From: Planctomycetia bacterium
GTDB taxonomy: Bacteria; Planctomycetota; Planctomycetia; Pirellulales; JACPPG01
Reading direction: 5' to 3'
Assembly (NCBI GenBank): GCA_016191115.1
Contig: JACPPG010000047.1
Location: 1-64,000 of the forward strand
Length of the DNA stretch: 64,000 nt
Under the pieces are notes generated by a model. The model saw only the letters and a program-made list of their open reading frames with translations, had not been told where the DNA came from and did not search any database. How positions within the stretch are numbered: the stretch's first letter is position 1; each line of letters starts with the position of its first letter. Shown here piece after piece: positions 35,701-44,921 of this stretch. The translations under genes were made by a program, and so were the position numbers.

Positions 35701-36165
35701 GGGCGGATCGTCGGTCTGTTCGACCCGGGCCGCGTACTGCACGCCGATCTTGTTGCCGGTCGTGTTGACCACGAACGTGATCAACAGCATGGTGAAGAGG
35801 GCCAACAGGATCAGCACGACCAGCAAGATGACGCCGCGGCGACCGTCAGGAGGCGGTAGGCGGTAGGCGGTTGGCAGTGACGAGCACTCACCACGGAGGC
35901 ACTGAGGCACGGAGCGGCGGGAATGGCGAAGGTCTAAGGACGAATGTCTAAAGAAATCCGAATGACGAACGAGCAACGGCAGAGGAGCGCTAGGCATGCC
36001 CGCATCGCCCCACGTCATCCGCTCCGTGCCTCTGTGTCTCGGTGGTGCGTCCGGGATTCGAGCTTCGGGCCTTCGTGCTTCTTTAGACATTTGGATTTCG
36101 ACATTCGGCATTGCCGCATCGCTGCGTACTGCGTTCGGCCTGTCGCCTACTATGTTGCGTGCCAT
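29788..36165 (-). CDS. Giant GspK-like pseudopilin (about 2125 residues)
   Basis: The last gene of the pilus cluster. From ATG 36165, preceded by AGAGAAG, there is a ~111-residue leader assembled from several dispersed repeats, then RRG and the hydrophobic helix VILLVVLILLALFTMLLITF. There is no Glu at +5, as in GspK minor pseudopilins. The rest is a very long, proline- and asparagine-rich extracellular region with calcium-loop-like motifs DVDNDGDGQPDS (about 535), GRDDNSN (about 1020) and DVDGDGFPG (about 1090). It is several times longer than ordinary GspK (about 320). GTG 35910 would remove most of the repeat-encoded leader and is an alternative start. Proposed role: tip or surface component of the pseudopilus. 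Confidence 0.75.
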   Translation of the reverse strand: MARNIVGDRPNAVRSDAAMPNVEIQMSKEARRPEARIPDAPPRHRGTERMTWGDAGMPSAPLPLLVRHSDFFRHSSLDLRHSRRSVPQCLRGECSSLPTAYRLPPPDGRRGVILLVVLILLALFTMLLITFVVNTTGNKIGVQYAARVEQTDDPPSSLLYRALMQVVRGPRNLDSVMVAHSLLEDMYGHRSVIGRIDLNSVGPIAGGEIITFTSSFVPPKPWAVGYTPPPTMPVPNLFPPSAAPGSTEVDPTYGFYSGRVITMLDGDLAGQSSRIVGYTYAGGVSSFQVMSFDGRIPTATGSLGPRFLINGQAFSGTGFGFRPQSFNQNIQPLDQADVFTRLLDATTWIDPTPSSETPKYSANNPNPNRVLGLQYALLPNHRRGVFTPYTGDQPPTGSSYNAQQLAALTALTQYLDPAGPGGANEDYDAVDYQNMILAMRVWSPGLNPLANPPPGSLVTLLPSLHRPELVNYWNLRWKQQVYGGMGNDLLTDAGDSSSPNYQLARALLRKIVLRPLVFSDENPNFPPMTLLGPNWDVDNDGDGQPDSIWVDLGMPVQTAPDGRRYKPMFAILCIDMDGKLNLNAHGSREQIPPPSSASRFDSVAAPFAFDRGTKPPTPGFPPPPIPQPYILHMGQGYGPPEISLHPLFEPVVTGSLPTGDLQRLLCGDASQLLDGRYGEIRAAAAGLLNVGPETFDLTKLPGPGISRMDDPLNWIGELGYPSLYCTGTAPPGALGAFPQYTDWYIRGPRLPATQPYQGTYPPYQFDNTVPASGFGTPPDLNGTGMMALDLRGQPMFLDFAGLANPTQRGVRGWGERDETVDDAYELDLSLNAPHGGYRANTSPFVNWAPNALSASQVDTIDAPFTPAEVERVLRPYDSDASTLPDRLLRLAPNAFTNPQPRGAARYPNFPELAQMPNLVTWGSFDVPSPNTIFTSPELAGQLFAAAAAATNPPQTPAKVPSMFDSNITQLVRARIIADSLRPPVKPVPANLDASIALLVSPDLAGGEKMNINRPVGNGRDDNSNLFVDEPGENEAAWISLDNTSSPTAVQLDLNDDGTPNDGAGDLLARQNLARHLYVLMMLLKDDQFQVQVDVDGDGFPGKPADTAYWFAQWAINIVDFRDPDSIMTPFEFDISPFVDDATPPSANTWNVDGLVASSTPLVTSADDVQPWRGLVWGCERPELLLTEIMATHDRRSRDTNKDTTRQPVDRSPMSGKDDDFDQVRRPQGSLFIELFNPNPPFVIGGNAGADIPGVVPRDLYAPVSFTDAATGAQQFGVNLAAQLSNAPVWRIAVARRVTPKQYTLPLPVTFPAAAQIGRTSPQPVRPVPRMPVLPPNEIDRVLYFTPVVPPIQFDELPTRRFAAPGTVPVVPPNHYALIGPGGPATADPYAPAGAPAQMVTHLGIRDRSKDTPPNGAASETALTNYYPRRIALSPTVTVWNDITAQALGAYANSADLKPVINIPIVSITTQADDGTVPQRTLRFSVSEPNLGYPVPGNAAMSKVKKVLAPAQLDNENAYYDQSDPIGIPDAPYDEDKSATAVFSQVEPDDIQRQSEIIGTDSDKTILRYTTVYLQRLANPLLPWDREANPYIIVDEMPVDLTTYNSEKGLAPTGGNEEFPAMAAAAFKFDTRRRAPTPTDPTKDNNPWYQYARDMTNGPRTDPVNGTAANPIPMKAPTDPPGTVGSTLGYLNDEFGNLNAESPWLNRFTASDATTAMPNTIAVVNAGEYRGDPTLPFPWLTWNDRPYVSSKELMLVPTSSPAGLLSEATLSVASVPAFDPYGIKYDTTTQILPPAEFGYLPNLFDSPDYTGGTPQPSANLYRFMEYLQVPSRFTGTATWLPPRATGPGTGPHRFHPPFNSVSRHRDPGKVNINTIFDPFVLQGIIDNQASPNLGSYPPWRALWELVSTRRAGFGTATNPVGGGASPLDQYGYPKQPLSNIIALQPPPIPTLLQPFRTYAGNTLVPLAGMRYTPATTREREIESTLFRSTANNALFPLLKYRGPTTPTNLTWADGTGLFDEPARNPYFAYQAYRRLDNLLTTRSNVYSIWITVGYFEVTPAPSVSVDADAPKKYPDGWVLGRELGSDTGDIKRHRAFYMYDRSIPVGFERGENHNVDRGILLERFIE
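35884..36113. repeat. Composite repeat block inside the leader of the giant gene
   Basis: Two nested inverted repeats: CACCACGGAGGCACTGAGGC against CTCCGTGCCTCTGTGTCTCG, and GAATGTCTAAAGAAATCCGA against TTCTTTAGACATTTGGATTT. GTAGGCGGTAGGCGG units lie just outside at 35855-35870. The open frame of the minus-strand gene runs through the block without a stop. Confidence 0.7.
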
Positions 36166-36234
36166 GTTCTTCTCTTTTTCCGACCCGTTGTGGGTCGCGT
36201 CAAACAGGCCCCCGGCCCGCACTGGCTGCTATGC

Positions 36235-36300
36235 GTAGGGTGCTCTGCGAGCACCGGCCCATCTTTCTTCGCGTTATTTGGTGCTCACAGAGCACCCTAC
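36235..36300. repeat. GTAGGGTGC hairpin repeat, copy 2
   Basis: GTAGGGTGCTCTGCGAGCACC and GGTGCTCACAGAGCACCCTA C form a near-perfect stem around a 24-base loop. It lies between two pseudopilin genes. Confidence 0.75.
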
Positions 36301-36304
36301 GATC

Positions 36305-36350
36305 TGTCGCTAGTCGCTTCCCTCTTGGCTGATTGCTAATCGCTAGTTGC
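36305..36350. repeat. CTAGTCGCT repeat, short copy
   Basis: GTCGCTAGTCGCTTCC and GGCTGATTGCTAATCGCTAG resemble the units at 29663-29786. It lies next to the stop of the 36374 gene. Confidence 0.5.
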
Positions 36351-36373
36351 GAATTTCTGCTTCTGCTTCTTTC

Positions 36374-37723
36374 TCACCTCGACCACGCGGAATCGCCGTC
36401 GAGGGTGATGGTCTTCTGATACACGCCGATCACGCCTTCGACCACGGTGGCGAAGGCCGCTTGATAGTTCAGCGGAATGTCCGAACCGTGGAGTGTGACG
36501 TAGCGGTACGGTTTTGCCGGACTTCCGCCCGTATACTGCACTTCCCGGTCGACCGCCACGACGCGATACCAATCCACCATGACCTGGTTCGCCGGCGCTG
36601 GCGTCAGCAGGGAGAGCATCAGCCACTGGCCGGGCCGGAAGTCGAGCCATGTCTCGTAGCCCGGTTCCGCCTGCAACTGCACCTCGCCCCCGGCATAGCC
36701 GCCGTAGACGCCCGTGACCGTCAGCATTCGCTCCTTGGGCGCCGGTTGGTTGGCCGCCGCGGTGGCGACGGCCGTGAAGTCTCGCTTGTAGCAGATGACG
36801 ACCGTGGCCGTGTATTGGCGGGTGAGGGCCGGCCCGAGTGTAAGGTCGGACGCGGATCCTTGCTGGCCGACAAACTTCGCGCCATCGAAATAGGTCCACA
36901 TAGAGTCGCGTGACATCGCGCGATTGCCCATCTCGTCCGCCGAGGGCGACAGCGTCACGAACCAGGAATAGTTTCCCGTGAACTGCGACTGCATGGCGTT
37001 GTTGCTCGCGTCGCGCAGATAGGTCATCGCCGGCCGTTTGCGATCGATGTTCGCCGCGTCGAAGATCAAGTCGTCACCGGCGCGGAACACGCGATCCGTC
37101 ATGGCGGGCGAGAGCGGTCCTGCCAATGCGTTCATTGCCGAACGCAGCGTCATCCGGTTGAGTTGCAACAGGGGATAGGACCAAAGCGCCGGCGCGCAAA
37201 CGGCCTTGCACGGAAAATACCACGCAGGCGGTGTGCTCGGCCCGCTGGGCGGTGGCCCCGGATTCAGCGACACAAATAAGGGATCGATAACGATCGTTGT
37301 TGGGTTAATCGGCGGCGACCAAGCCCCCGCACTCCACGCCAGCGTGCTCGGGTCGACGCACGGTCGCCCCGGCGTGCTTACGTCGATCCACATCGGCGGG
37401 TTCAGAAACCCACGCACTTCCAGATCGCGGAAGGCGGCGCGGCCTAGCGTGCTGGTGGCGTCCGCCTTGGCCGCTTCCGACAGCTCGTAGGCGCCCACGG
37501 GGATGAGCGTGGCCATGGCCAGGATGCCGACCGACAGGACCAGGATCGAGATCAGCACTTCCAAGAGGGTGATGCCGGGGCGAGGCGAGAGGCCAGAGAC
37601 CAGGGGCCAGAGGCGTGAAGTCAATGATGAATGATGACTGATGACTGATGAATGTGAGGAACAAGCGCGCGCGGCCTTCGTCCATTCATCATTCATCATT
37701 CCGCATTCATCATTTCTTCGCAT
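36374..37723 (-). CDS. PilV/GspI-like pseudopilin with repeat-encoded leader
   Basis: A 449-residue prepilin. ATG 37723 lies four bases from the previous gene's TGA and follows GGGAGGGCGG, so the start is well supported. The leader is 50 residues instead of the usual 6-15, and most of it (NDECGMMNDEW and SSHSSVISHHSSL) is encoded by an AATGATG palindrome. Cleavage is expected after Gly50, before ITLLEVLISILVLSVGILAM, with Glu at +5 (Glu55). The mature protein is a large globular domain rich in W, P and N, with no relation to short pilins. Probably a minor pseudopilin. Confidence 0.82.
   Translation of the reverse strand: MRRNDECGMMNDEWTKAARACSSHSSVISHHSSLTSRLWPLVSGLSPRPGITLLEVLISILVLSVGILAMATLIPVGAYELSEAAKADATSTLGRAAFRDLEVRGFLNPPMWIDVSTPGRPCVDPSTLAWSAGAWSPPINPTTIVIDPLFVSLNPGPPPSGPSTPPAWYFPCKAVCAPALWSYPLLQLNRMTLRSAMNALAGPLSPAMTDRVFRAGDDLIFDAANIDRKRPAMTYLRDASNNAMQSQFTGNYSWFVTLSPSADEMGNRAMSRDSMWTYFDGAKFVGQQGSASDLTLGPALTRQYTATVVICYKRDFTAVATAAANQPAPKERMLTVTGVYGGYAGGEVQLQAEPGYETWLDFRPGQWLMLSLLTPAPANQVMVDWYRVVAVDREVQYTGGSPAKPYRYVTLHGSDIPLNYQAAFATVVEGVIGVYQKTITLDGDSAWSR
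37623..37714. repeat. AATGATG palindrome inside a pseudopilin leader, copy 3
   Basis: AATGATGAATGATGACTGATG faces CATTCATCATTCATCATTCC; arms are described without the central loop. It lies 9 bases inside the 36374-37723 gene. Confidence 0.8.
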
Positions 37724-37726
37724 AAC

Positions 37727-39133
37727 TCACCGCCCTCCCATCCGCTGCGAGGATAGCGCCAGGGCGCGGGTTTGCATCAGATCGTTGTAGGACCAATAGC
37801 CACTGCCCGACGACAGGCCCGACCAGGTGCCGCTGGCGATCGCGCTCACTTCGGTCGTGGCGATCAACCCGGTTTGCGGGTTGATCGTGACCCAGAAGTT
37901 GCCCAGGTCCTGGAAGTTGGCGTACGGCTTGAAATCGGTGGAGTCGGGGTTGGCGGCCGCCACGGTCGGCGGCGCGGTCGAGAAGGGCAATAGCGCCCTC
38001 CGCCCGATCATCAGGTAAACCTGCGACAAGGGCTTCGTGGCCTGCGGCACGAGATTGCTGTAAGGCGCGAGGACGCTGGTATTGTTGGGCCAGCACCACA
38101 CCATGTCGATCTGGCCGCTGGGCGCGAACGTGATCACCACCGACGACGTGTCCGGAAGTGGCGAACCCGATGTGCCAAAGGGCGACGCGTACGTGTTGCC
38201 GCTGTACGGCGACGGGTACTGGCTTTTATTTGCGGGGTCGACGCCGACCGGCGGCCACAGGGGCTGGAACGACCAGGTGGGCGACAGCGGCGACCAACCG
38301 AGACCGTCTTGCTGGTCAAAGCCCGAACACGTCAGGTCGATCACGGCCGGGCCGGGAAGCTGGACGGCGCCGGCGGCCATCTTCACCGGCGCGCGGATGA
38401 TCTGATACGGAACGCCATTGGCGAACGCGGGTGGCGGTTGCGTGCCGGGTGGCGCCGTGACGTTTTTCAGCCACCACGTGTACGTGTTCGGCGGGTTCGT
38501 GTAATAGTCGTTGCTTGTGTCCGTCGCGCCCGGTGCGCCGCCGACGAGCCGATACATGTGTCCTTGGTAATTGAACTTGATCAAGTCGCCCACGCGCACC
38601 GTGTTGAGCCAGCCACTGTCGCTCCCCATCGACGTTAGATTGCACTCGTGGTTTTGCGCGGGATCGCTCGGGTTGTAGCTCGCGTTGTACTGGACGACTG
38701 CCCGAGAAGTCACACTATCGCCGGCGTAGGGCGCCGGCACTTCCGCGTATGAGAGCGTGGTGCAGGCTTCGCCGAGGCCGGGCACGCGGGCGAGCACGAC
38801 GCCCACCGGCCGGCCCGTCTGCATGGCCCGGTTCCGCGCGCCGTTCAAGAACGTGCTGACGATGCGGGCCGCCTCGCGGACCTGGCGGTTGGACAGGGCC
38901 GGCACGATCAGCGGGATCGCCGCCCCGGCCAAGAGCACGAGAATGATGATCACCGCCAAGAGCTCAAGCAGCGTCGCGCCGGTTCTCCCTCGCCCCTCGC
39001 GGGAGAGGGCCGGGGTGACGGGGTAGCACAATGATGCATGATGAATGATGAATGATGAATGAACCGGAGAGACGCGCGCGGCGCTTCCCCGTTCATCATG
39101 CATCGTTCCGCATTCATCATTTCTGCTTTGCAT
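37727..39133 (-). CDS. GspH-like pseudopilin with repeat-encoded leader
   Basis: A 468-residue prepilin. From ATG 39133 the leader is 52 residues. Residues 5-14 and 25-35 (NDECGTMHDE; HSSFIIHHASL) come from an AATGATG palindrome, and residues 39-50 (VTPALSREGRGR) from a CTCGCGGGAGAGGG repeat. Cleavage after Gly52 releases ATLLELLAVIIILVLLAGAA with Glu57 at +5. The following NRQVREAARIVSTFLNGARN is typical of GspH. The remainder is a long, divergent globular domain. GTG 39145 is an alternative start. Confidence 0.8.
   Translation of the reverse strand: MQSRNDECGTMHDERGSAARVSPVHSSFIIHHASLCYPVTPALSREGRGRTGATLLELLAVIIILVLLAGAAIPLIVPALSNRQVREAARIVSTFLNGARNRAMQTGRPVGVVLARVPGLGEACTTLSYAEVPAPYAGDSVTSRAVVQYNASYNPSDPAQNHECNLTSMGSDSGWLNTVRVGDLIKFNYQGHMYRLVGGAPGATDTSNDYYTNPPNTYTWWLKNVTAPPGTQPPPAFANGVPYQIIRAPVKMAAGAVQLPGPAVIDLTCSGFDQQDGLGWSPLSPTWSFQPLWPPVGVDPANKSQYPSPYSGNTYASPFGTSGSPLPDTSSVVITFAPSGQIDMVWCWPNNTSVLAPYSNLVPQATKPLSQVYLMIGRRALLPFSTAPPTVAAANPDSTDFKPYANFQDLGNFWVTINPQTGLIATTEVSAIASGTWSGLSSGSGYWSYNDLMQTRALALSSQRMGGR
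38985..39022. repeat. CTCGCGGGAGAGGG repeat inside a pseudopilin leader
   Basis: CCCTCGCCCCTCGCGGGAGA followed by GGGCCGGGGTGACGG. Related motifs occur at 9361-9394 and 11088-11118. Here it is coding on the minus strand. Confidence 0.55.
39030..39122. repeat. AATGATG palindrome inside a pseudopilin leader, copy 4
   Basis: AATGATGCATGATGAATGAT faces ATCATGCATCGTTCCGCATT. The matching GCATGAT variant in both arms shows that the arms stay complementary. Confidence 0.8.
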
Positions 39134-39165
39134 ACCGGGTACCACCTACCACCCTCTGCCTACTT

Positions 39166-40299
<1,134 letters not shown>

Positions 40300-40381
40300 G
40301 ATGTGCTCTCGCGCGACGGACGTGCGCCGCCGCGATCCTCTCCGCTCCCCCGTCTGGCCCGCGGGCTTGACCCATTTTTCC

Positions 40382-40447
40382 GTAGGGTGCTCTGCGAGCA
40401 CCGCGTATCGTCCCATTCCGCGTTTCGGTGCTCGCAGAGCACCCTAC
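40382..40447. repeat. GTAGGGTGC hairpin repeat, copy 3 (perfect)
   Basis: The 22-base arms (starting GTAGGGTGCTCTGCGAGCAC) are exactly complementary over a 22-base loop. A further half unit, GGTGCACACAGTGCACCCTAC, at 40470-40490 supplies the stop codon of the next gene. Confidence 0.8.
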
Positions 40448-40486
40448 GGAAGTTCGCTACTGTGCTGCCGGTGCACACAGTGCACC

Positions 40487-41671
<1,185 letters not shown>

Positions 41672-41682
41672 GGCCGTCTCCC

Positions 41683-43020
41683 TTATTTGCCGCCCGACAG
41701 GTTGGTGATCAGGTCGATCAGCGGCAGGAACAGCGAAATGACGATGAAACCAACCATCACGCCCAGGATGACGATCATCAAAGGCTCGAGCAGGCTGACG
41801 AGGCTCTCGGTGAGCACGGCCACCTCTTCGTCGTAGTTGTCGGCCACTTTGTAGAGCATGGTGTCCAGCTCGCCGGTCTCCTCCCCCACGTCGACCATGT
41901 TGACGACCAGATCGTCGACGACGCGGGAGTTCATCCGCGTGATATAGATCAACACGCCGATCGGCCCGGCCACGAACATGAACCAGAAGAACGCCGCCAT
42001 GGGGTGGAATCGCGGGCGGGAGTACTCCTTCATGGGGCGGGAGATCGATTCGCCCTCGCGAATCGACTCGTAAATCTTGGTGTACATGTTCTCGAACACG
42101 GCGTTGCCGCTGGTCTCGCGCGTGATGTTGAGGGCTTCGAGAATCGGCACGCCGCTGGCCACCAGCGTGCCGAGGGTGCGCGTCGTGCGGGCCACGATGT
42201 TTTTTTCCACGATCTGGCCGAACACGGGCATCTTGATTATGAACAGGTCCCACCCCAGCCGGCCGTGGCGGAACTTGCGGATTAGTTTCACCATCAGCCA
42301 CACGCCGATGGGGATGGTGGGGATCAGGTACCAATAGTTCACCACCGCGTAGCTGATCTTGATGAGCAGGACGGTCATGGCCGGCAGCTTGAGCTTGAAG
42401 CCCTCGAAGATCTTGATGAACTCCGGCACGATCTTGTACATGATGAAGGTCAAGATGCCGACGGCCACCATGATGACGACGACCGGGTAAACGAGCGCGC
42501 CTTTGACCTTGCGCTTCAAGGACTGCGATTTTTCCTGGAACTCGGCCAAGCGGCGAAGGATCACTTCCAGCGCGCCGCCCGCCTCGCCCGCCTTGATCAT
42601 GTTGACGTACAAGCGGTCGAAGGCCTTGGGCTGCTTTCCCATCGCCTCGGAGAGCGTGGCCCCGCTTTCGATATCGTCGCAGACGTCGATCAAGCTGTTC
42701 TTGAGGCGGCCGCCTTTCTGTTGACCTTCGAGGATTCGCAGGCTGCGCAAGATCGGCAGGCCGGCGTCCTGCAGGATGGACAACTGCCGCGTGAACGTGG
42801 TCAGCAACTTGCTGCTGACGCCGCCGATGGCGAAGCTCTTCTTGCGGCCGCTCTTTTTCTTTTCGGCCGCGGTTTTCCGGGCCTTCTTGACGGCGATCTT
42901 CGTGACGAAGTATCCCATCTGCCGGATGGTGGCTTGCGCTTCTTCCTCGCTCGGCGCCTCGATCAGGTCCTTGATTTCCTGACCGGTGGCGTCCATCGCT
43001 TCAAATTGAAAAGTCGGCAT
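41683..43020 (-). CDS. pilC: Type II secretion / type IV pilus inner-membrane platform protein
   Basis: A 445-residue polytopic protein of the GspF/PilC family, the inner-membrane platform that couples the ATPases to pilin assembly. Two GspF domains are visible, about 70-195 (FTRQLSILQDAGLPILRSLR) and about 275-400 (RTTRTLGTLVASGVPILEAL), with three hydrophobic segments (about 170-190, 218-240, 410-432). The N-terminal 65 residues are the usual cytoplasmic lead-in plus a lysine-rich linker. It is flanked by pilB and the pseudopilins, in the expected order. Confidence 0.93.
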   Translation of the reverse strand: MPTFQFEAMDATGQEIKDLIEAPSEEEAQATIRQMGYFVTKIAVKKARKTAAEKKKSGRKKSFAIGGVSSKLLTTFTRQLSILQDAGLPILRSLRILEGQQKGGRLKNSLIDVCDDIESGATLSEAMGKQPKAFDRLYVNMIKAGEAGGALEVILRRLAEFQEKSQSLKRKVKGALVYPVVVIMVAVGILTFIMYKIVPEFIKIFEGFKLKLPAMTVLLIKISYAVVNYWYLIPTIPIGVWLMVKLIRKFRHGRLGWDLFIIKMPVFGQIVEKNIVARTTRTLGTLVASGVPILEALNITRETSGNAVFENMYTKIYESIREGESISRPMKEYSRPRFHPMAAFFWFMFVAGPIGVLIYITRMNSRVVDDLVVNMVDVGEETGELDTMLYKVADNYDEEVAVLTESLVSLLEPLMIVILGVMVGFIVISLFLPLIDLITNLSGGK

Positions 43021-43039
43021 ATCAGTCTCCCGCGAACGC

Positions 43040-43172
43040 TCAAACTCGAATGTCGAAATTCAAATGTTTAAAGAAATCCGAATGCCCGAAGCTCGAATGA
43101 CGAACTTTCGCGGCCGGCGTTCTTCCGTCATTCGGATTTCTTTAGACATTCGTGCTTTGACATTCGTCATTC
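43040..43172. repeat. GAATGTCGAA / AAATCCGAA repeat palindrome, copy 3
   Basis: ACTCGAATGTCGAAATTCAA and AAGAAATCCGAATG on the left face CATTCGGATTTCTTTAGACA and GACATTCGTCATTCA on the right. It fills the gap between pilC and pilB. Confidence 0.75.
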
Positions 43173-43177
43173 ACTTC

Positions 43178-44893
43178 TCACCCCTCGACGATCGTTTCCC
43201 GTATGACTTCCTCGATGGTCGTTGTGCCGCCGTAGACGGCGTCCATCCCGGCGTCGCGCAACGTGACCATGCCGTAGCTCCGCGCCTTGTCGCGCAGGTC
43301 GTCGGTCGAGGCGTTGCGGAGCACCATGTCCCGCAGATCCTCGTTCATGATCATCAGCTCGAACAGGCCGACGCGCCCTTTGTAGCCGGTATTGTTGCAG
43401 GCGTCGCAGCCGCGGCCGCGGTAGAACTTCTTTCCCTCGATGTCGTCGCTGGTCAACTGCAAGTCGGCCAGCATCTCCGCGGTGGGCCGAATCTCCTCGC
43501 GGCAGGTTTTGCAAATTCGCCGCACCAGCCGCTGCGCCAGGATGGCCTCGACCGTGGCGGTGATCAAAAACGGCGCCACGCCCATGTCGCGCAACCGCGT
43601 CACGGTGCTGGGGGCGTCGTTGGTGTGCAGCGTGCTGAAGACCATGTGCCCGGTGAGCGAGGCCTGCACGGCGATGTCGGCCGTTTCCACGTCGCGAATT
43701 TCGCCCACCAGGATCTTGTCGGGGTCCTGCCGCAAAATCGCCCGCAGGCATTGCGCGAACGTGTTGCCGATCGAGGCATCGATGGGCACTTGGACGATGC
43801 CGTCGATGTCGTACTCGATGGGATCCTCGGTGGTGATCAGCTTGTCCTCGATTCGGTTGAGCTCGCTCAGCGCGGAGTAGAGCGTCGTGGTCTTACCCGA
43901 CCCCGTCGGCCCGGTCACGAGCACGATGCCGTTGGGCTTTTCGATGACAACGCGGAACTGCCGCAACAGATCGGCCCCCATGCCCACCGCGTTGAGGTCC
44001 AAGGACACGATCGAGCGATCGAGCACCCGCATGACGACGCTCTCGCCGAACATGGTGGGCAGGACGGCGACGCGGAGGTCGACGGGGTGTCCGCCGACCG
44101 TGAGTTCGATGCGCCCGTCCTGCGGCAACCGCCGCTCGGCGATGTCGAGATTGGCCATGACCTTGATGCGCGTGGTGATGGCAAAGGCCAGGTGGCGCGG
44201 CGGGGGCACCATCTCGTACAGCACGCCGTCGGCCTTGATGCGGATCTTGAACTCGTTCTCGAACGGCTCGAAGTGCAAGTCGCTGGCGTGATCCTTGATG
44301 GCCAGCAGGAGCACCATGTTCAACAGCTTGCGCACCGGAGCGCTGTCGGCCAGCGCCTCGACGCTCGTCAGGTCGACGGGCCCTTCCCGGCCGATCGCCT
44401 CGGCGGCCTTGGCCAGGTCGGCGTCCTGCTCCATGTCGGTGATGATCGTCTCGACGCTCTCGGTCGTGGCATAGTAGCGGTCGAGCGCCGCCTTGATGTC
44501 GCGCTCCGTGGCCACGACCGCGCGGATGTCGTAGCCCAGGAAGTTGCGCAGCTCGTCCAGGATGGAAAGCTTCTGCGGATCGCACATGGCGATCACGAGC
44601 GTGTTGTTCTTGAAGCTCACCGGGATGATGCGGTAGAGCTGCGCCATCGGCTCGGTGACGTAGGCCAGCACGTCCGGCGGCACGACCGTGTCGGACAGGC
44701 TGATGACCTGCATGTTCATCTGCTCGGCCAGCGCCTGCGCCAACTGGTCGTCGGTCACCAGGCCCATGTTCTCGGCCACCTGGCCCAACAATTCTTCGGG
44801 ATGCTGCTTCTGCTCTTCGAGCAGCATTTCGAGCTGGTCGTCGTTGATGAATCCCAGATCGACGAAGATCTGGCCGATACGCCGCATTGCCAT
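43178..44893 (-). CDS. pilB: PilB/GspE-type assembly ATPase
   Basis: A 571-residue secretion ATPase. Two N-terminal MshEN-like segments (GQIFVDLGFINDDQLEMLLE; AENMGLVTDDQLAQALAEQM) precede the N1 domain. The ATPase core has Walker A GPTGSGKT at 328-335, the Asp box and Walker B (ILVGEIRDVETADIAVQASL) and the His box GHMVFSTLHTNDAPS. The tetracysteine zinc site is Cys461, Cys464, Cys496, Cys499, typical of extension ATPases. It powers pseudopilin polymerisation. A second PilB-like ATPase lies upstream, with PilT between them. Confidence 0.93.
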   Translation of the reverse strand: MAMRRIGQIFVDLGFINDDQLEMLLEEQKQHPEELLGQVAENMGLVTDDQLAQALAEQMNMQVISLSDTVVPPDVLAYVTEPMAQLYRIIPVSFKNNTLVIAMCDPQKLSILDELRNFLGYDIRAVVATERDIKAALDRYYATTESVETIITDMEQDADLAKAAEAIGREGPVDLTSVEALADSAPVRKLLNMVLLLAIKDHASDLHFEPFENEFKIRIKADGVLYEMVPPPRHLAFAITTRIKVMANLDIAERRLPQDGRIELTVGGHPVDLRVAVLPTMFGESVVMRVLDRSIVSLDLNAVGMGADLLRQFRVVIEKPNGIVLVTGPTGSGKTTTLYSALSELNRIEDKLITTEDPIEYDIDGIVQVPIDASIGNTFAQCLRAILRQDPDKILVGEIRDVETADIAVQASLTGHMVFSTLHTNDAPSTVTRLRDMGVAPFLITATVEAILAQRLVRRICKTCREEIRPTAEMLADLQLTSDDIEGKKFYRGRGCDACNNTGYKGRVGLFELMIMNEDLRDMVLRNASTDDLRDKARSYGMVTLRDAGMDAVYGGTTTIEEVIRETIVEG

Positions 44894-44921
44894 AAGGAAA
44901 TTCGCCTGTGCTCTTCCGGGG

